Part shown: in pieces, positions 36,702 to 46,023 of the stretch
Position numbering within the stretch: position 1 is the stretch's first letter
Layout: each line of letters starts with the position of its first letter
DNA from: an uncultured Lachnospiraceae bacterium
GTDB lineage: Bacteria > Bacillota > Clostridia > Lachnospirales > Lachnospiraceae
DNA: 64,000 nucleotides
Direction: 5' to 3'
Assembly (NCBI GenBank): GCA_945929965.1
Contig: CAMEOT010000009.1
Coordinates: forward strand, 1-64,000
The notes under the pieces: model-generated
Databases searched by the model: none
Told to the model about the DNA's origin: nothing
What the model saw: the letters and a program-made list of their open reading frames with translations, nothing else
Position numbers and translations under genes: made by a program

Positions 36702-38303
36702 TTAAAGCAGCCGGAGTATTTTCCCAAGCTTACGCATCAGCCGGCCGCAGGGAATATAGGAAAAATCGGATCCCTTAAAGCATCGTAACATAATAAGCAA
36801 AAACCAGTACAGCAAAAGCGTAATCACCAGTTCCAAGAGTACCGTCACCACTGCTCCCAAATGGGGAAGCATAATCTTCTCCAGCCCGAACGCCAGCAGA
36901 CCGCAGGCAAGACTACATCCGACGGGAATTGCCAGACTCCTAAGGGCGTCCGGCCAGGTCTTCATCTGCAGGCAGACAATCACACATAAGAACACGGCAC
37001 CGCATGCCATACTTATGACACTGCCCAGCACAATACTTAAGCTTCCAGCATTTTCCAAATTTAAAAGCACTGTTTCCGCTATCACAAAAACAATATCCAT
37101 AATGCCGTATCCTGCAAGGACAAGATAACCCTTTCCTGTCATCTTAAGGATTTCCGAGCAATACAGGAGCAAAAGCAGCCATAAAATAATTGAGGAGCCT
37201 TTGGCGAACATATCCGCCAGCTGTGTGGAGACGGCGTTATCCAGGGTCTGGGCAATCGGTAATGCCAACACAGCGGTCACTATGGTAAAAAACATTCCAT
37301 GAAGGAAAACACCCTGCATACCTGCCTGAAACACGGATTTTGCAAACCGGTCTTCTTTTTTCTTAAAATGAGCACAGGTCCTGGCAATACAAGACAGCAT
37401 TCCCGCATACAATATCGACGTGGGGAAAAGCAGCGTCACCAGATATCTTCCGGTAAACACTCCGTATTGTTCTGCAGATGCATAAATATCCTGCGACTGT
37501 CTCTGAAACAGAATGAGTCCCAGCCATAACGGCAGCAGGAAAAGAAGCTGTCTTAAAATATCTCCGCCGATTCCAGGAAACAGAGATCCGATCTGCCCCG
37601 CAAAGCTGTCGGTTCCCTTCATCCCGTTCTCGTTCTCTCTTCTTCCAGACATGCTGCCCCGGTAGATCACGAATAAAAACAGCGTCACTAAAAGCTCCGA
37701 GATCAGAATACCCAAAGCCACCCCCATGGCTCCGTACATTGCCGTGAAATCATCCCTTTTCAGAAGAAGACTTACTTTTTCTCCGTAATTGCCGAAGATT
37801 CCTAAGAATAAAAGACCAAGTCCCAGATAAAATACCTGACGAAGCACACAAGACACAGCGGAGGGCATCTCCGATCCTTCCCCCTGGAAACATCCGAGAA
37901 ACACGGATTGAATGCATCTGAAAAATAACGCAGGGCAAAGAATCCATAAGATCATACTGCCGTAGGGGATGCGAAATACCTTTTCCAATACCGTATATCC
38001 AACAGCTGCACAAAATAACGCCGCTAAAAGTCCGGCAGCCATCTGGAACAGCATCATATTTCTACGTATTTTCGATACATTTTTATATTGTCCCTTGGCA
38101 CTTCTTCCGCGAAGAAGCTTCCCCATCCGGTCCGGAATGTTCTTCCCCGTAAAGATCCAGAAAAATGCAAACACCAACAAAGCCGCCGTAAGATAAGCCA
38201 GCCCGTTATTGCCAAGTTTCCTTCCGAATACCCAGACATTGATCACCGCCAGCGCATATGCTAAAAATTGTATCTGTTTTCTTTTTACCTCTACCTGATT
38301 CAT
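36702..38303 (-). CDS. MATE/MOP-type flippase-like membrane protein
   Basis: A 533-residue polytopic protein with about 14 hydrophobic segments. The internal pattern, with RCIQSVFLGCFQGEGSEMPSAVS resembling the polysaccharide flippase / SpoVB region (usually FRGYFQGxxxM.P.A.SQ), places it in the multidrug/oligosaccharidyl-lipid flippase superfamily. SpoVB-type proteins act in spore cortex synthesis. It follows ybeY and precedes the BofC-like gene, so a sporulation link is possible. The exact substrate is not determinable. Confidence 0.7.
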   Translation of the reverse strand: MNQVEVKRKQIQFLAYALAVINVWVFGRKLGNNGLAYLTAALLVFAFFWIFTGKNIPDRMGKLLRGRSAKGQYKNVSKIRRNMMLFQMAAGLLAALFCAAVGYTVLEKVFRIPYGSMILWILCPALFFRCIQSVFLGCFQGEGSEMPSAVSCVLRQVFYLGLGLLFLGIFGNYGEKVSLLLKRDDFTAMYGAMGVALGILISELLVTLFLFVIYRGSMSGRRENENGMKGTDSFAGQIGSLFPGIGGDILRQLLFLLPLWLGLILFQRQSQDIYASAEQYGVFTGRYLVTLLFPTSILYAGMLSCIARTCAHFKKKEDRFAKSVFQAGMQGVFLHGMFFTIVTAVLALPIAQTLDNAVSTQLADMFAKGSSIILWLLLLLYCSEILKMTGKGYLVLAGYGIMDIVFVIAETVLLNLENAGSLSIVLGSVISMACGAVFLCVIVCLQMKTWPDALRSLAIPVGCSLACGLLAFGLEKIMLPHLGAVVTVLLELVITLLLYWFLLIMLRCFKGSDFSYIPCGRLMRKLGKILRLL

Positions 38304-38336
38304 TTCGGTTACCTCTACGTGTATTACACGCCCTTT

Positions 38337-38852
38337 TTAATCTCTTGTAATTCCAAGGGATGAAAGAACCTGCTCCTGCTTAGCCTCCATTACCTTTGCT
38401 TCGTCTTCTTCCATATGGTCATATCCGCACAGGTGCAGCATACTGTGGGCTACCAGGAACGCAAATTCTCTTTTTCTGCTGTGTCCGTAGCTCTCTGCCT
38501 GCTCCTTTATGCGATCCACGGAGATAATAATATCTCCCAGAATCAGTTCTCCCGTATCCGGATCAAAATAATCTGCCTCTCTGTCTTCGGAGATCTCAAA
38601 ATTACCGGGTCTGTCAAAGTCCAGATTGGGGAAAGACAGCACATCCGTCTCCCTGTCAATGTTACGGTATTCCTTATTGTATGCGTGAATGCCGTCGTTA
38701 TCGGTGAGCAGCACATTTAATTGTACCTCATAAGGGCAGCCTTCCATATCCAGTACAGCACATGCTACCTTTTCTACCGTATCCTCCACAGGGAACGCCT
38801 CTGTCCCTTCGGAAAAGCTCTCCCCGGTCTCATTTTCAACGTAAAAAGTCAT
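38337..38852 (-). CDS. ybeY: rRNA maturation endoribonuclease YbeY
   Basis: A 171-residue metalloendonuclease from the ATG at 38852 (AAGGAGGAG upstream; the longer frame to 38900 lies within the preceding gene). It acts in 16S rRNA 3' maturation and quality control. The zinc site HSMLHLCGYDH (about residues 133-143) has the three conserved His; TDVLSFPN is also typical. It starts 17 bases inside the PgpH-like gene. The yqfC-yqfD-phoH-HD protein-ybeY order is that of B. subtilis. Confidence 0.96.
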   Translation of the reverse strand: MTFYVENETGESFSEGTEAFPVEDTVEKVACAVLDMEGCPYEVQLNVLLTDNDGIHAYNKEYRNIDRETDVLSFPNLDFDRPGNFEISEDREADYFDPDTGELILGDIIISVDRIKEQAESYGHSRKREFAFLVAHSMLHLCGYDHMEEDEAKVMEAKQEQVLSSLGITRD

Positions 38853-40008
38853 AATACAGTTTCTCCTCCTTAAATATCTTCTGCATCCGTTTCCAGTCAC
38901 GCAGCGTCATATCGCATTCACTGACGATTTCTTTCTGCCAGATGCGTTCAAATATCTTATCAATGACCTGGTCATAATCCGGCTTCTTGTCAGGTTCCTT
39001 TTGAAGCAGTAACAAAACCGCACTGACAATCGCATCGGAACAATACAATACCACTGTCTCTCTGTGGTGATAATTTTTGTTCGTTATGTATTCTTCCAGA
39101 ATCGTCCGAGCCCCTTTCGGGAATTCCACGCCATCTTTTGTCATCTGATCCCAACACTTTTTATGGTATAGACCCGCACACTTCAGTGCCTCCTTGTCCA
39201 TTCCCAGTTTGACGGCAATACGCTCGCAGAAATACGCCGTATGTATACAGATAAAATACTCTGCACGATCCGTTTTCCGGTACTGGGAAAGCGTCTGGTT
39301 CTCCGTGTCATTCAGATCAAGATACCGCACCCTGTCCTTGTAGACCACCATTCCCGAGAAGATTTTCAGTATTCCCAAAAGCAGGATTCCCGAGATGATC
39401 AGATTCGCCGCCGGTACCAGGAATTGTTCCAGCGTAAGATGTTCATTGGTCAGCAATACAATATTGGCCGTTTCACACAAAAGCAGACACAACAGGGATA
39501 AAAATAAGGGTACCGCAATGGAAAATTCCTCTTCCAGATGCTGAAACAGACAGGCTGCAAAAATGCCGCTGATAAAATACAAAAAGAAAATACCGGCAGA
39601 CTGTCCTTCAAACGCAGCAATCATTAAAAACACTGAGGAAAACAGAATTCCCACAGGGAGATTGCCAAATAACGATAATACTACAAACACCGCAGGGAAC
39701 GGCCATCCTCCCGCTGGCAAAAAAACGCATGCCAGAGAAAACAAAAGGCAGCACCAGACCACGATCCAAAACCGGATCGGATGATCTGCATTATCATAAT
39801 CCAAATGATCGTCCAGGGTCTCCCTTCGAAGGAAAAAACCTGCCACAGCAAATCCCAGCGCTGTCATCACCGCATCCCGCAATGCATTTTCCGCCGATAA
39901 TTGTCTGGCAATAATCCCCAGCCCGTAAACCCCGGCACTTCCCGCCAAAACTGTCAGAAGTTCCGGCAGCAGAAATACCAAAAGACCGTTTTTGTTTTCC
40001 GTTTTCAT
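38836..40008 (-). CDS. Degenerate PgpH/YqfF-like membrane HD protein
   Basis: A 390-residue protein with about seven to eight membrane segments (10-215) followed by an HD-like domain (230-335). It occupies the position of yqfF/pgpH, the c-di-AMP phosphodiesterase gene between phoH and ybeY. Alignable features are IHTAYFCERIAVKLG (PgpH: HHSLMVANLAE type), AGLYHKKCW where PgpH has YHDIGK, and LYCSDAIVSAV (LADSVEAAV). The metal-binding Asp is replaced by K283 and the following IGK is lost, so hydrolysis is unlikely. The large extracellular domain of PgpH is also missing. It may be a pseudo-enzyme sensor or a relic. Homology is by synteny and motif; a profile search would be needed for certainty. 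Confidence 0.65.
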   Translation of the reverse strand: MKTENKNGLLVFLLPELLTVLAGSAGVYGLGIIARQLSAENALRDAVMTALGFAVAGFFLRRETLDDHLDYDNADHPIRFWIVVWCCLLFSLACVFLPAGGWPFPAVFVVLSLFGNLPVGILFSSVFLMIAAFEGQSAGIFFLYFISGIFAACLFQHLEEEFSIAVPLFLSLLCLLLCETANIVLLTNEHLTLEQFLVPAANLIISGILLLGILKIFSGMVVYKDRVRYLDLNDTENQTLSQYRKTDRAEYFICIHTAYFCERIAVKLGMDKEALKCAGLYHKKCWDQMTKDGVEFPKGARTILEEYITNKNYHHRETVVLYCSDAIVSAVLLLLQKEPDKKPDYDQVIDKIFERIWQKEIVSECDMTLRDWKRMQKIFKEEKLYYDFLR

Positions 40009-40010
40009 AC

Positions 40011-41012
40011 TTATCTTTTTCCCTTGTCCGTATGCTTTAACTTAGGGCTTCTTTTGTTCCCGGCTTCATAATCATCGTATGCCTTGACGATCTTTTGTAC
40101 CAGCGGATGTCGAACCACATCCTTATTGGTCAGATTACAGAAAGCAATGTCGTCAATATTTTTAAGGACTCTCGTCGCCACATCCAGACCGGACTTTGCT
40201 CCCACGGGAAGATCCTTCTGGGAAGAGTCACCGGTTACGATCACCTTGGAGCCAAACCCGATACGGGTCAGGAACATTTTCATCTGCGCAGGGGTGGTAT
40301 TCTGCGCTTCATCCAGGATAATATAGGCATTGTCCAGAGTACGGCCTCTCATATAAGCAAGAGGTGCCACTTCTATCAGACCTTTTTCCATATTTTTGGC
40401 AAAGCTCTCAGCACCCATGATCTGGTACAGCGCGTCATATAGCGGACGCAGGTACGGGTCTACCTTACTCTGCAGGTCTCCGGGCAAAAATCCTAACTTT
40501 TCACCGGCTTCAATGGCAGGTCTGGTCAGTATGATACGGCTGACCTCGTTATTTTTAAATGCTGTGATCGCCATGGCCATGGCCAGATAAGTCTTACCGG
40601 TACCGGCAGGTCCCAGTCCGAATACGATCATATTCTTGCGGATGGCATCCACATAAGCTTTCTGTCCCAAGGTCTTGGGTTTGATCGGTTTTCCGCTGAT
40701 GGTGTGACAGATGCAGTCCGCATCCATTTCCATCAGTTTATCTTCCTGATCTTCTTTTCCCATTTCAATGGCATAATCCACACTCTGTTCTTCAATCTCA
40801 TTGCCATGATCCGACAGGGCAGTCAACTGTTTTAATACCCGGGATGCCTTCAAAGCATTCTCTTCCTCCCCGTTGATCACGACGCTGCCGTTACGATCCA
40901 CGATAGTCACCTGAAAATCCTGTTCCAGCTTCTTGATATAGGCATCCTGCATGCCGAATATCTTACGCATCTGTTCCGTATCCATCTCAAAACTGATTGC
41001 TGTCACACCCAT
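40011..41012 (-). CDS. PhoH family ATPase
   Basis: A 333-residue PhoH-like protein. An N-terminal KH-like region (about residues 1-110) precedes the ATPase with Walker A FGLGPAGTGKTYLAMAMAI (about 132-150) and Walker B ILDEAQN; the C-terminus has KSGLD and IAFCNLTNKDVVRHPLVQKIV. PhoH proteins are P-loop RNA helicase or nuclease-associated enzymes acting near ribosome and rRNA maturation, consistent with ybeY nearby. It starts 7 bases after the yqfD stop. Confidence 0.95.
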   Translation of the reverse strand: MGVTAISFEMDTEQMRKIFGMQDAYIKKLEQDFQVTIVDRNGSVVINGEEENALKASRVLKQLTALSDHGNEIEEQSVDYAIEMGKEDQEDKLMEMDADCICHTISGKPIKPKTLGQKAYVDAIRKNMIVFGLGPAGTGKTYLAMAMAITAFKNNEVSRIILTRPAIEAGEKLGFLPGDLQSKVDPYLRPLYDALYQIMGAESFAKNMEKGLIEVAPLAYMRGRTLDNAYIILDEAQNTTPAQMKMFLTRIGFGSKVIVTGDSSQKDLPVGAKSGLDVATRVLKNIDDIAFCNLTNKDVVRHPLVQKIVKAYDDYEAGNKRSPKLKHTDKGKR

Positions 41013-41019
41013 TTATGTC

Positions 41020-42264
41020 TTATTCCTCATTTCCGTCAGTATCTTCCGTACGCAGATCTTCGACCACATCCGGTACGGAATCTGTAAGCACTCCCGCCGC
41101 CTCGCGTAATATCAGTTCTCCGTGAGCAGTCCATCCGGCGCACTTTGTTTCTATTTTAACATCTTTCGAGATTATTTGTACCCCTTTTTCGTCTAAACTT
41201 TCGAGAAAGTCCAATATTTTTTTCTGTAAAACAGCTTTTGCTTCCTGTGCCGTATAGGAATATTCTGTTTTTTGAAACTCCCGATAGGTGGTTCTGCCAA
41301 GTGTACAGGGAATATTCAGGTATTCCAGTACTTTTACCGGACAGGTGTCACGAATGCTGTCGTATTGCAAATACCCGGATTTTACCTTCGGGCTCCACTC
41401 TCTGTCTCCGAAATGAAGAAAATAGTACGTTTTTTCTCTCCCTGTATACTTTTTTTGGATATAATCCGCCGGCAGATATGCCTCGAAAGTACCGGTATGT
41501 TCCATCCGGATATCGGCGTCCGATACTACCGGCCGGTATTCTCTTACGGTTCCATCCTCCGCATATATGGGAATCCTGCCTTCTACCAAGATATCACCCT
41601 TTGCCACTTCACTGCCGGTGGTTACTTTTGGCACACCGCTTCGAACGATCATCTCCGTGATCACACCATCATATTGAGATACCAGATCCCTGCCTGTCTT
41701 AGGATCTGCTGCTGTTTCTTCCGGTACCGGCATATCATTTTCCTTCAGTTCAATCAATAGACGTACTCCGTCCAGCCGTCCGGAGGTCCATGTGACCTGT
41801 GGAAAATTGCGGCGGATCTGTTTTTCCAATTCACCGATGTCCAGATTGCTTTTCCACATTCCGGTATGTACTCCTTCCTGTTCCAGAAACTTAAAAAACA
41901 GATCCTCCGTCACCTGTAAGTTCCCGAAGACTCGGATATCCCATATGAAAAAAGAAGATAGTATCCAAAACGCTGCTGTCAGAAAAAAGCCTGCAAAAAA
42001 AGCCTTTCTTCTAAGCATTCCGGGCACTAAAAAAGGTAGTCCACATCTTCCCGATATGACTACCCTTACTTTTGTTTTTCTGGCGATGGGACGCAGCTGA
42101 TAAAAAGCTTTCAGACTGACACACATCGTATAAATATCATCCTGCTTTTCAATGTTCCACAGTAATACACCCTTATTACTGCACAGATTGATAAACCGCT
42201 GCGGTGCAAATCCCCATACACGAATTTTCACATATCCCTGCAGACGTTTGATCCATTCCGTCAT
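41020..42264 (-). CDS. yqfD: Sporulation protein YqfD
   Basis: A 414-residue protein of the YqfD family: an N-terminal cytosolic region with GYVKIRVWGFAPQRFINLC (about 10-28), one membrane helix (about 88-110) and a long extracytoplasmic part with IRRNFPQVTWTSGRLDGVRLLIELKE (divided here). YqfD is a sigma-E-dependent sporulation protein in Bacillus with unknown biochemistry. It is 31 bases downstream of yqfC and just before phoH. Confidence 0.93.
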   Translation of the reverse strand: MTEWIKRLQGYVKIRVWGFAPQRFINLCSNKGVLLWNIEKQDDIYTMCVSLKAFYQLRPIARKTKVRVVISGRCGLPFLVPGMLRRKAFFAGFFLTAAFWILSSFFIWDIRVFGNLQVTEDLFFKFLEQEGVHTGMWKSNLDIGELEKQIRRNFPQVTWTSGRLDGVRLLIELKENDMPVPEETAADPKTGRDLVSQYDGVITEMIVRSGVPKVTTGSEVAKGDILVEGRIPIYAEDGTVREYRPVVSDADIRMEHTGTFEAYLPADYIQKKYTGREKTYYFLHFGDREWSPKVKSGYLQYDSIRDTCPVKVLEYLNIPCTLGRTTYREFQKTEYSYTAQEAKAVLQKKILDFLESLDEKGVQIISKDVKIETKCAGWTAHGELILREAAGVLTDSVPDVVEDLRTEDTDGNEE

Positions 42265-42295
42265 TTCCAGACGACCTCCGTTTACCAGTAATGAT

Positions 42296-42574
42296 CTATA
42301 AATAGCGTAGCGTACTGATATTTCCGCTGATCTTCATATCTTCATTGGTATAATAGTCGATGGAAAGCCGGCTTCCCTCCAGGCACACCTGACAGGTCTT
42401 CGCCTGCAACAGGATCCGTTCACCGGTATACTCCAAAATCCCTCTGTAATTCTCGATCCAGACTTCACAGTTGCCGGTAAGTGTCACGCGCAGCGCTCCC
42501 ATACAGACATCCTTGGGAAGCTGCAGGGAATTGATCCATTTTTCTTTTTGCTGTTGTGCTCTTCTCATTTTCAT
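42296..42574 (-). CDS. yqfC: Sporulation protein YqfC
   Basis: A 92-residue protein with the family pattern LPKDVCMGALRVTLTGNCEVWIENYRGILEYTGE (about residues 19-52), beta-rich throughout. YqfC works with YqfD in sporulation in Bacillus. The start is unclear: ATG codons lie at 42574 and 42568, but no Shine-Dalgarno is visible because both fall within a palindrome (42556-42598). A possible sigma-E promoter ends only about five bases before the first ATG. Confidence 0.93.
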   Translation of the reverse strand: MKMRRAQQQKEKWINSLQLPKDVCMGALRVTLTGNCEVWIENYRGILEYTGERILLQAKTCQVCLEGSRLSIDYYTNEDMKISGNISTLRYL

Positions 42575-42579
42575 ATAAA

Positions 42580-42608
42580 ACTATATGACGAAGAGCACCA
42601 AAATATGT
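42580..42608 (-). promoter_or_regulatory. Candidate sigma-E promoter for yqfC-yqfD
   Basis: On the minus strand ACATATT (42602-42608), a good match to the sigma-E -35, and CATATAGT (42580-42587), a fair match to the -10, are 14 bases apart. Transcription would start almost at the first ATG, so the site may be leaderless or misassigned. Confidence 0.4.
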
Positions 42609-43912
42609 TACTGCAAAATTCCCTTGATCAGAGGCTCCTTTTTGGGGCAGCTGTCGGTAATACTGTAAGCATTTAAGAATTTCTCCTTTGCCGCTTTCAG
42701 ACGTTGTTCATCATTCGCATGAAGATACCCGAGAACCTCGCCTTTTTTCACAGCATCTCCTTTTTTCTTCTCTAATACGATACCTACCGACAGGTCGATC
42801 GTACTTTCCTTGGTCTCTCTTCCTCCGCCCAACAGCAGGGAACAGATACCAATGTCTTCGCAGGCAATTCTTCCCACGAAACCGTCTCTGTCCGCACAGA
42901 CAGGCACTACCATCGATGCCTTAGGAAGGAGTTCGGGGTTCGTTACTGCCAACGGGTCACCACCCTGGGCTTCCACGAACTGTTCCAATTTCCGTAAGGC
43001 ACTGCCGTCTTCGATGACTTTAGTAAGCATTCCTCTTGCCTCTTCGGCATTCTCCACCTTGCCACCGGCAAGCAGCATCTGACTGCCCAGTACCATGCAG
43101 AGTTCTCTAAAATCCTCCGGTCCTTCTCCCCGCAGGGTTGCAATGGCTTCTTTTACTTCCAGAGCGTTTCCCACAGCACGCCCCAGCGGCTGATCCATAT
43201 CCGAGACTACGGCAATGGTTTGTCTGCCTGCATTTTTACCGATCTTGACCATTTCTTCCGCCAGGGCAAATGCATCATCCTGACTCTTCATAAAAGCACC
43301 GCTGCCGGTCTTGACATCCAGCACAATGGCATCCGCACCGGCTGCCAGCTTCTTGCTCATGATGGAGCTGGCAATCAGGGACATATTGTCCACGGTGGCC
43401 GTCACATCCCGCAGGGCATACAGCTTTTTATCTGCCGGTGCCAGGTCTTTCGTCTGTCCCATAATGGCGATCCCGATCTTATTGACATTTTCAATAAAGC
43501 GGTCTGCGGTAAGTGCTGTGGTAAATCCGGGGAAGCTCTCCAGCTTGTCGATGGTTCCGCCGGTATGTCCCAGTCCTCTGCCGCTCATTTTGGCTACGGG
43601 GATTCCGCAGGCAGCCACCATGGGAGTCAGTGCCAGAGAAGTCTTGTCACCCACGCCGCCGGTACTGTGTTTGTCTACCTTACAGCCGTGGATTTTGGAC
43701 AGATCCAGCATCTCCCCGCTGTGTGCCATGGCCATGGTCAGTTCGTAAGTCTCACTCTCCGTCATCTTCTGAAAATAAATTGCCATCATCAGAGCAGACA
43801 CCTGGTAATCCGGTATCTCTCCCTTTGTGTAGCCTTCAATAAAAAAGCGGATCTCTTCTTTGGATAGCTCTCCACCGTTTCTCTTTTTCATGATGATGTC
43901 ATACATTCTCAT
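42608..43912 (-). CDS. pdp: Pyrimidine-nucleoside phosphorylase
   Basis: A 434-residue thymidine/pyrimidine-nucleoside phosphorylase, which splits pyrimidine nucleosides into base and pentose-1-phosphate for salvage. The signature [18 protein letters not shown] (about residues 109-126) is intact, as are [10 protein letters not shown] and KTGSGAFMK. Length is normal. The stop codon overlaps the candidate sigma-E -35 of yqfC. No ribosome-binding problem is visible at the start. Confidence 0.96.
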   Translation of the reverse strand: MRMYDIIMKKRNGGELSKEEIRFFIEGYTKGEIPDYQVSALMMAIYFQKMTESETYELTMAMAHSGEMLDLSKIHGCKVDKHSTGGVGDKTSLALTPMVAACGIPVAKMSGRGLGHTGGTIDKLESFPGFTTALTADRFIENVNKIGIAIMGQTKDLAPADKKLYALRDVTATVDNMSLIASSIMSKKLAAGADAIVLDVKTGSGAFMKSQDDAFALAEEMVKIGKNAGRQTIAVVSDMDQPLGRAVGNALEVKEAIATLRGEGPEDFRELCMVLGSQMLLAGGKVENAEEARGMLTKVIEDGSALRKLEQFVEAQGGDPLAVTNPELLPKASMVVPVCADRDGFVGRIACEDIGICSLLLGGGRETKESTIDLSVGIVLEKKKGDAVKKGEVLGYLHANDEQRLKAAKEKFLNAYSITDSCPKKEPLIKGILQ

Positions 43913-43950
43913 AGGCTTCCTCCTGTCTGCGGCAACATTACCACCAACTC

Positions 43951-44586
43951 TTATACACCGACTTTTTTACAGATATCACTGATGCAGCATTTCTCGCAAT
44001 AGGGATGGGTTCTGGCAGTACATACCTCTCTTCCGTGATATACCAGTCTGTGGCAGAAGTCACTGCCTTCCTTGGGCGGAATGATCTTCCACAGCTCCTT
44101 TTCCACCTTGGCAGGCTCCTTGATGCCTTCTACCAGTCCCATACGGTTCACCAGGCGGATGCAATGGGTGTCTGTCACAATGGCAGGCTTACCGAAGACA
44201 TCCCCCATGACCAGATTGGCACTTTTCCTGCCTACTCCCGGCAGAGACAGCAGCTCGTCAAAGTCATCCGGCACTTTCCCCTGATATTTATCCCTAAGGA
44301 TCTTCATGCAGGCGCTGATATCTCTCGCCTTGCTGTGACCTAAGCCGCAGGGCTTTACGATTGCCTCGATCTCTTCCACCGGAGCATCCGCCAGGGCATC
44401 CACATCCGGAAATTTCTCGTAAAGCTTCTCCACTACGATATTTACCCGGGCATCGGTACACTGGGCCGCGAGGCGGACGCTGACAAGCAGCTTCCATGCC
44501 TGATCGTAATCCAGAGTGCATCCGGCATCCGGATATTCTTTTTTCAGACGTTCTATGATTTCTAATGCACGTTGTTTTTTTGTCAT
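43951..44586 (-). CDS. nth: Endonuclease III
   Basis: A 211-residue DNA glycosylase/AP lyase for oxidised pyrimidines. The helix-hairpin-helix is [16 protein letters not shown] with the catalytic Lys in GRKS; the catalytic Asp is in [12 protein letters not shown]. The [4Fe-4S] cysteines are C187-x7-C-x2-C-x5-C at the C-terminus ([18 protein letters not shown]); the first spacing is seven rather than the six of E. coli. Downstream of pdp on the same strand. Confidence 0.95.
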   Translation of the reverse strand: MTKKQRALEIIERLKKEYPDAGCTLDYDQAWKLLVSVRLAAQCTDARVNIVVEKLYEKFPDVDALADAPVEEIEAIVKPCGLGHSKARDISACMKILRDKYQGKVPDDFDELLSLPGVGRKSANLVMGDVFGKPAIVTDTHCIRLVNRMGLVEGIKEPAKVEKELWKIIPPKEGSDFCHRLVYHGREVCTARTHPYCEKCCISDICKKVGV

Positions 44587-44623
44587 ATTTTCGTCACTCT
44601 TGTTTAAAATAGTTACAAAACTT

Positions 44624-45106
44624 TTACTTATGGTAAGGCTCGTGCTGAATGATCCGGAACGCCCGATAGATCTGTTCGCACAGGATCACACGCATCAGCT
44701 GGTGAGGAAATGTCATTTTGGAAAAGCTGAGTGCCAGATCCGCCCTTTTGCAGACGCTATTGTGCAGTCCTAAGGAGCCACCGATGACAAAGCAGATGTG
44801 GCTTTTTCCACGGACACTGCAGTCCTCGATCCATGCTGCAAATTCTTCGGAAGAATAATTTTTGCCGGCGATCTCCAGTGTCACGATCAGAGCATCCTGG
44901 GGCAACTTTGCAAAAATGCGGGCTCCCTCTTTTTCACGGATCTGATCTTCCAGAACAGTGCTTGCTCCATCCGGTGTCATCTCATCCGCCACTTCGATAA
45001 TGTTCAACTTCGTGTAACGACTCAGCCGTTTGCTGTATTCGTCAATGGCATCACGGAAAAATTTCTCCTTGATCTTCCCTACACATATGATGGATATTTT
45101 GATCAT
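44624..45106 (-). CDS. rlmH: 23S rRNA pseudouridine-1915 N3-methyltransferase
   Basis: A 160-residue SPOUT methyltransferase that modifies pseudouridine 1915 of helix 69. The C-terminal knot and signature ALSFSKMTFPHQLMRVILCEQIYRAFRI (split across 125-152) and the final EPYHK are diagnostic. The ATG overlaps the preceding stop as ATGA, so it is translated with the upstream zinc-ribbon protein. It lies just upstream of nth. Confidence 0.97.
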   Translation of the reverse strand: MIKISIICVGKIKEKFFRDAIDEYSKRLSRYTKLNIIEVADEMTPDGASTVLEDQIREKEGARIFAKLPQDALIVTLEIAGKNYSSEEFAAWIEDCSVRGKSHICFVIGGSLGLHNSVCKRADLALSFSKMTFPHQLMRVILCEQIYRAFRIIQHEPYHK

Positions 45107-46008
45107 TCTTCCTCTGCTCCGTCAGTATCCGGGAAGATCTGTTCGTAGATCTTCGTGTCAATGAGATTCTCCAGCATCTGCTGGTCCAAATTCATGAACT
45201 GATGGTTTATCTGGTTGCGGATGACTTCAAATCTCTTATAATACAGGGCTTCTTCGGGAGTATCTGCTGCATTTTCGATCTGCGCGTCGATTTTTTCCGC
45301 AGTTAGGTTTCCCTCGCTCCATTTAAGCAAGGTATCTACCAGAGAGTTCTCGGACTCTGCCTTTTTCTCGAAAAGCTTTGCATTACGCATGGACACCACG
45401 CCCATAACAATGAAGAGGATAAATACAGCACTCATGACCCCGTAGAACATGTATGGGTTCCCGATGTTAAAGGGTAATACTCCTGCAATTCCAAGGGCCA
45501 TCACCAAGATTCCCAAAACACCCACAATTAACAGTACCCAGGCAGAGGATCTGTTTTCCTCTGCTTTGGCACCACTGTTCATATAAGTCAGACCACCCTG
45601 TGTGGATGCGGCTTTCAATAGTTCCACAGAATTTGGCTTTTCTTCCGATGCTTCATCTCCGTCCGGCATCAGGAATTCGTCTACCGCTGCTTCTTCCTCG
45701 GCGGCATTCTCCTTGCGTTCCTTTTCCTGCTGCTCTAAGAAAACTCTGGCGATGGTCTTCGCCTTTTTCTCGTCCTTTGCATCTACAAACAGTTCATAGA
45801 CCTGCTCTGTCTCGTCATAAACAAGTTTACTTTTTTCCACTCCATTGTATGTAAGGAAGTCTTTTAACTTCTCCATCTCATCCTGTTCACCGAACAGCAC
45901 GGAAGTAAAATCCGTCAGTTCTTCCTCACTTACCAGTGTTTCTCCGCAATCGGGACATACGGTGATTCCTTCCCGATATTCATTTTTACATTTCGGACAC
46001 CATGCCAT
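45103..46008 (-). CDS. Zinc-ribbon membrane protein, unknown
   Basis: A 301-residue protein with an N-terminal zinc ribbon (CPKC at 4-7 and CPDC at 18-21), an acidic linker, a two-helix membrane region (about residues 152-205) and a long helical C-terminal part. The domain after the ribbon (FTSVLFGEQDEMEKLKDFLTYNGV) resembles the DUF2007-type signal-transducing fold, which is uncertain. It is coupled to rlmH by ATGA overlap. No function can be assigned. Confidence 0.75.
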   Translation of the reverse strand: MAWCPKCKNEYREGITVCPDCGETLVSEEELTDFTSVLFGEQDEMEKLKDFLTYNGVEKSKLVYDETEQVYELFVDAKDEKKAKTIARVFLEQQEKERKENAAEEEAAVDEFLMPDGDEASEEKPNSVELLKAASTQGGLTYMNSGAKAEENRSSAWVLLIVGVLGILVMALGIAGVLPFNIGNPYMFYGVMSAVFILFIVMGVVSMRNAKLFEKKAESENSLVDTLLKWSEGNLTAEKIDAQIENAADTPEEALYYKRFEVIRNQINHQFMNLDQQMLENLIDTKIYEQIFPDTDGAEEE

Positions 46009-46023
46009 ATGCTAACACCATCC

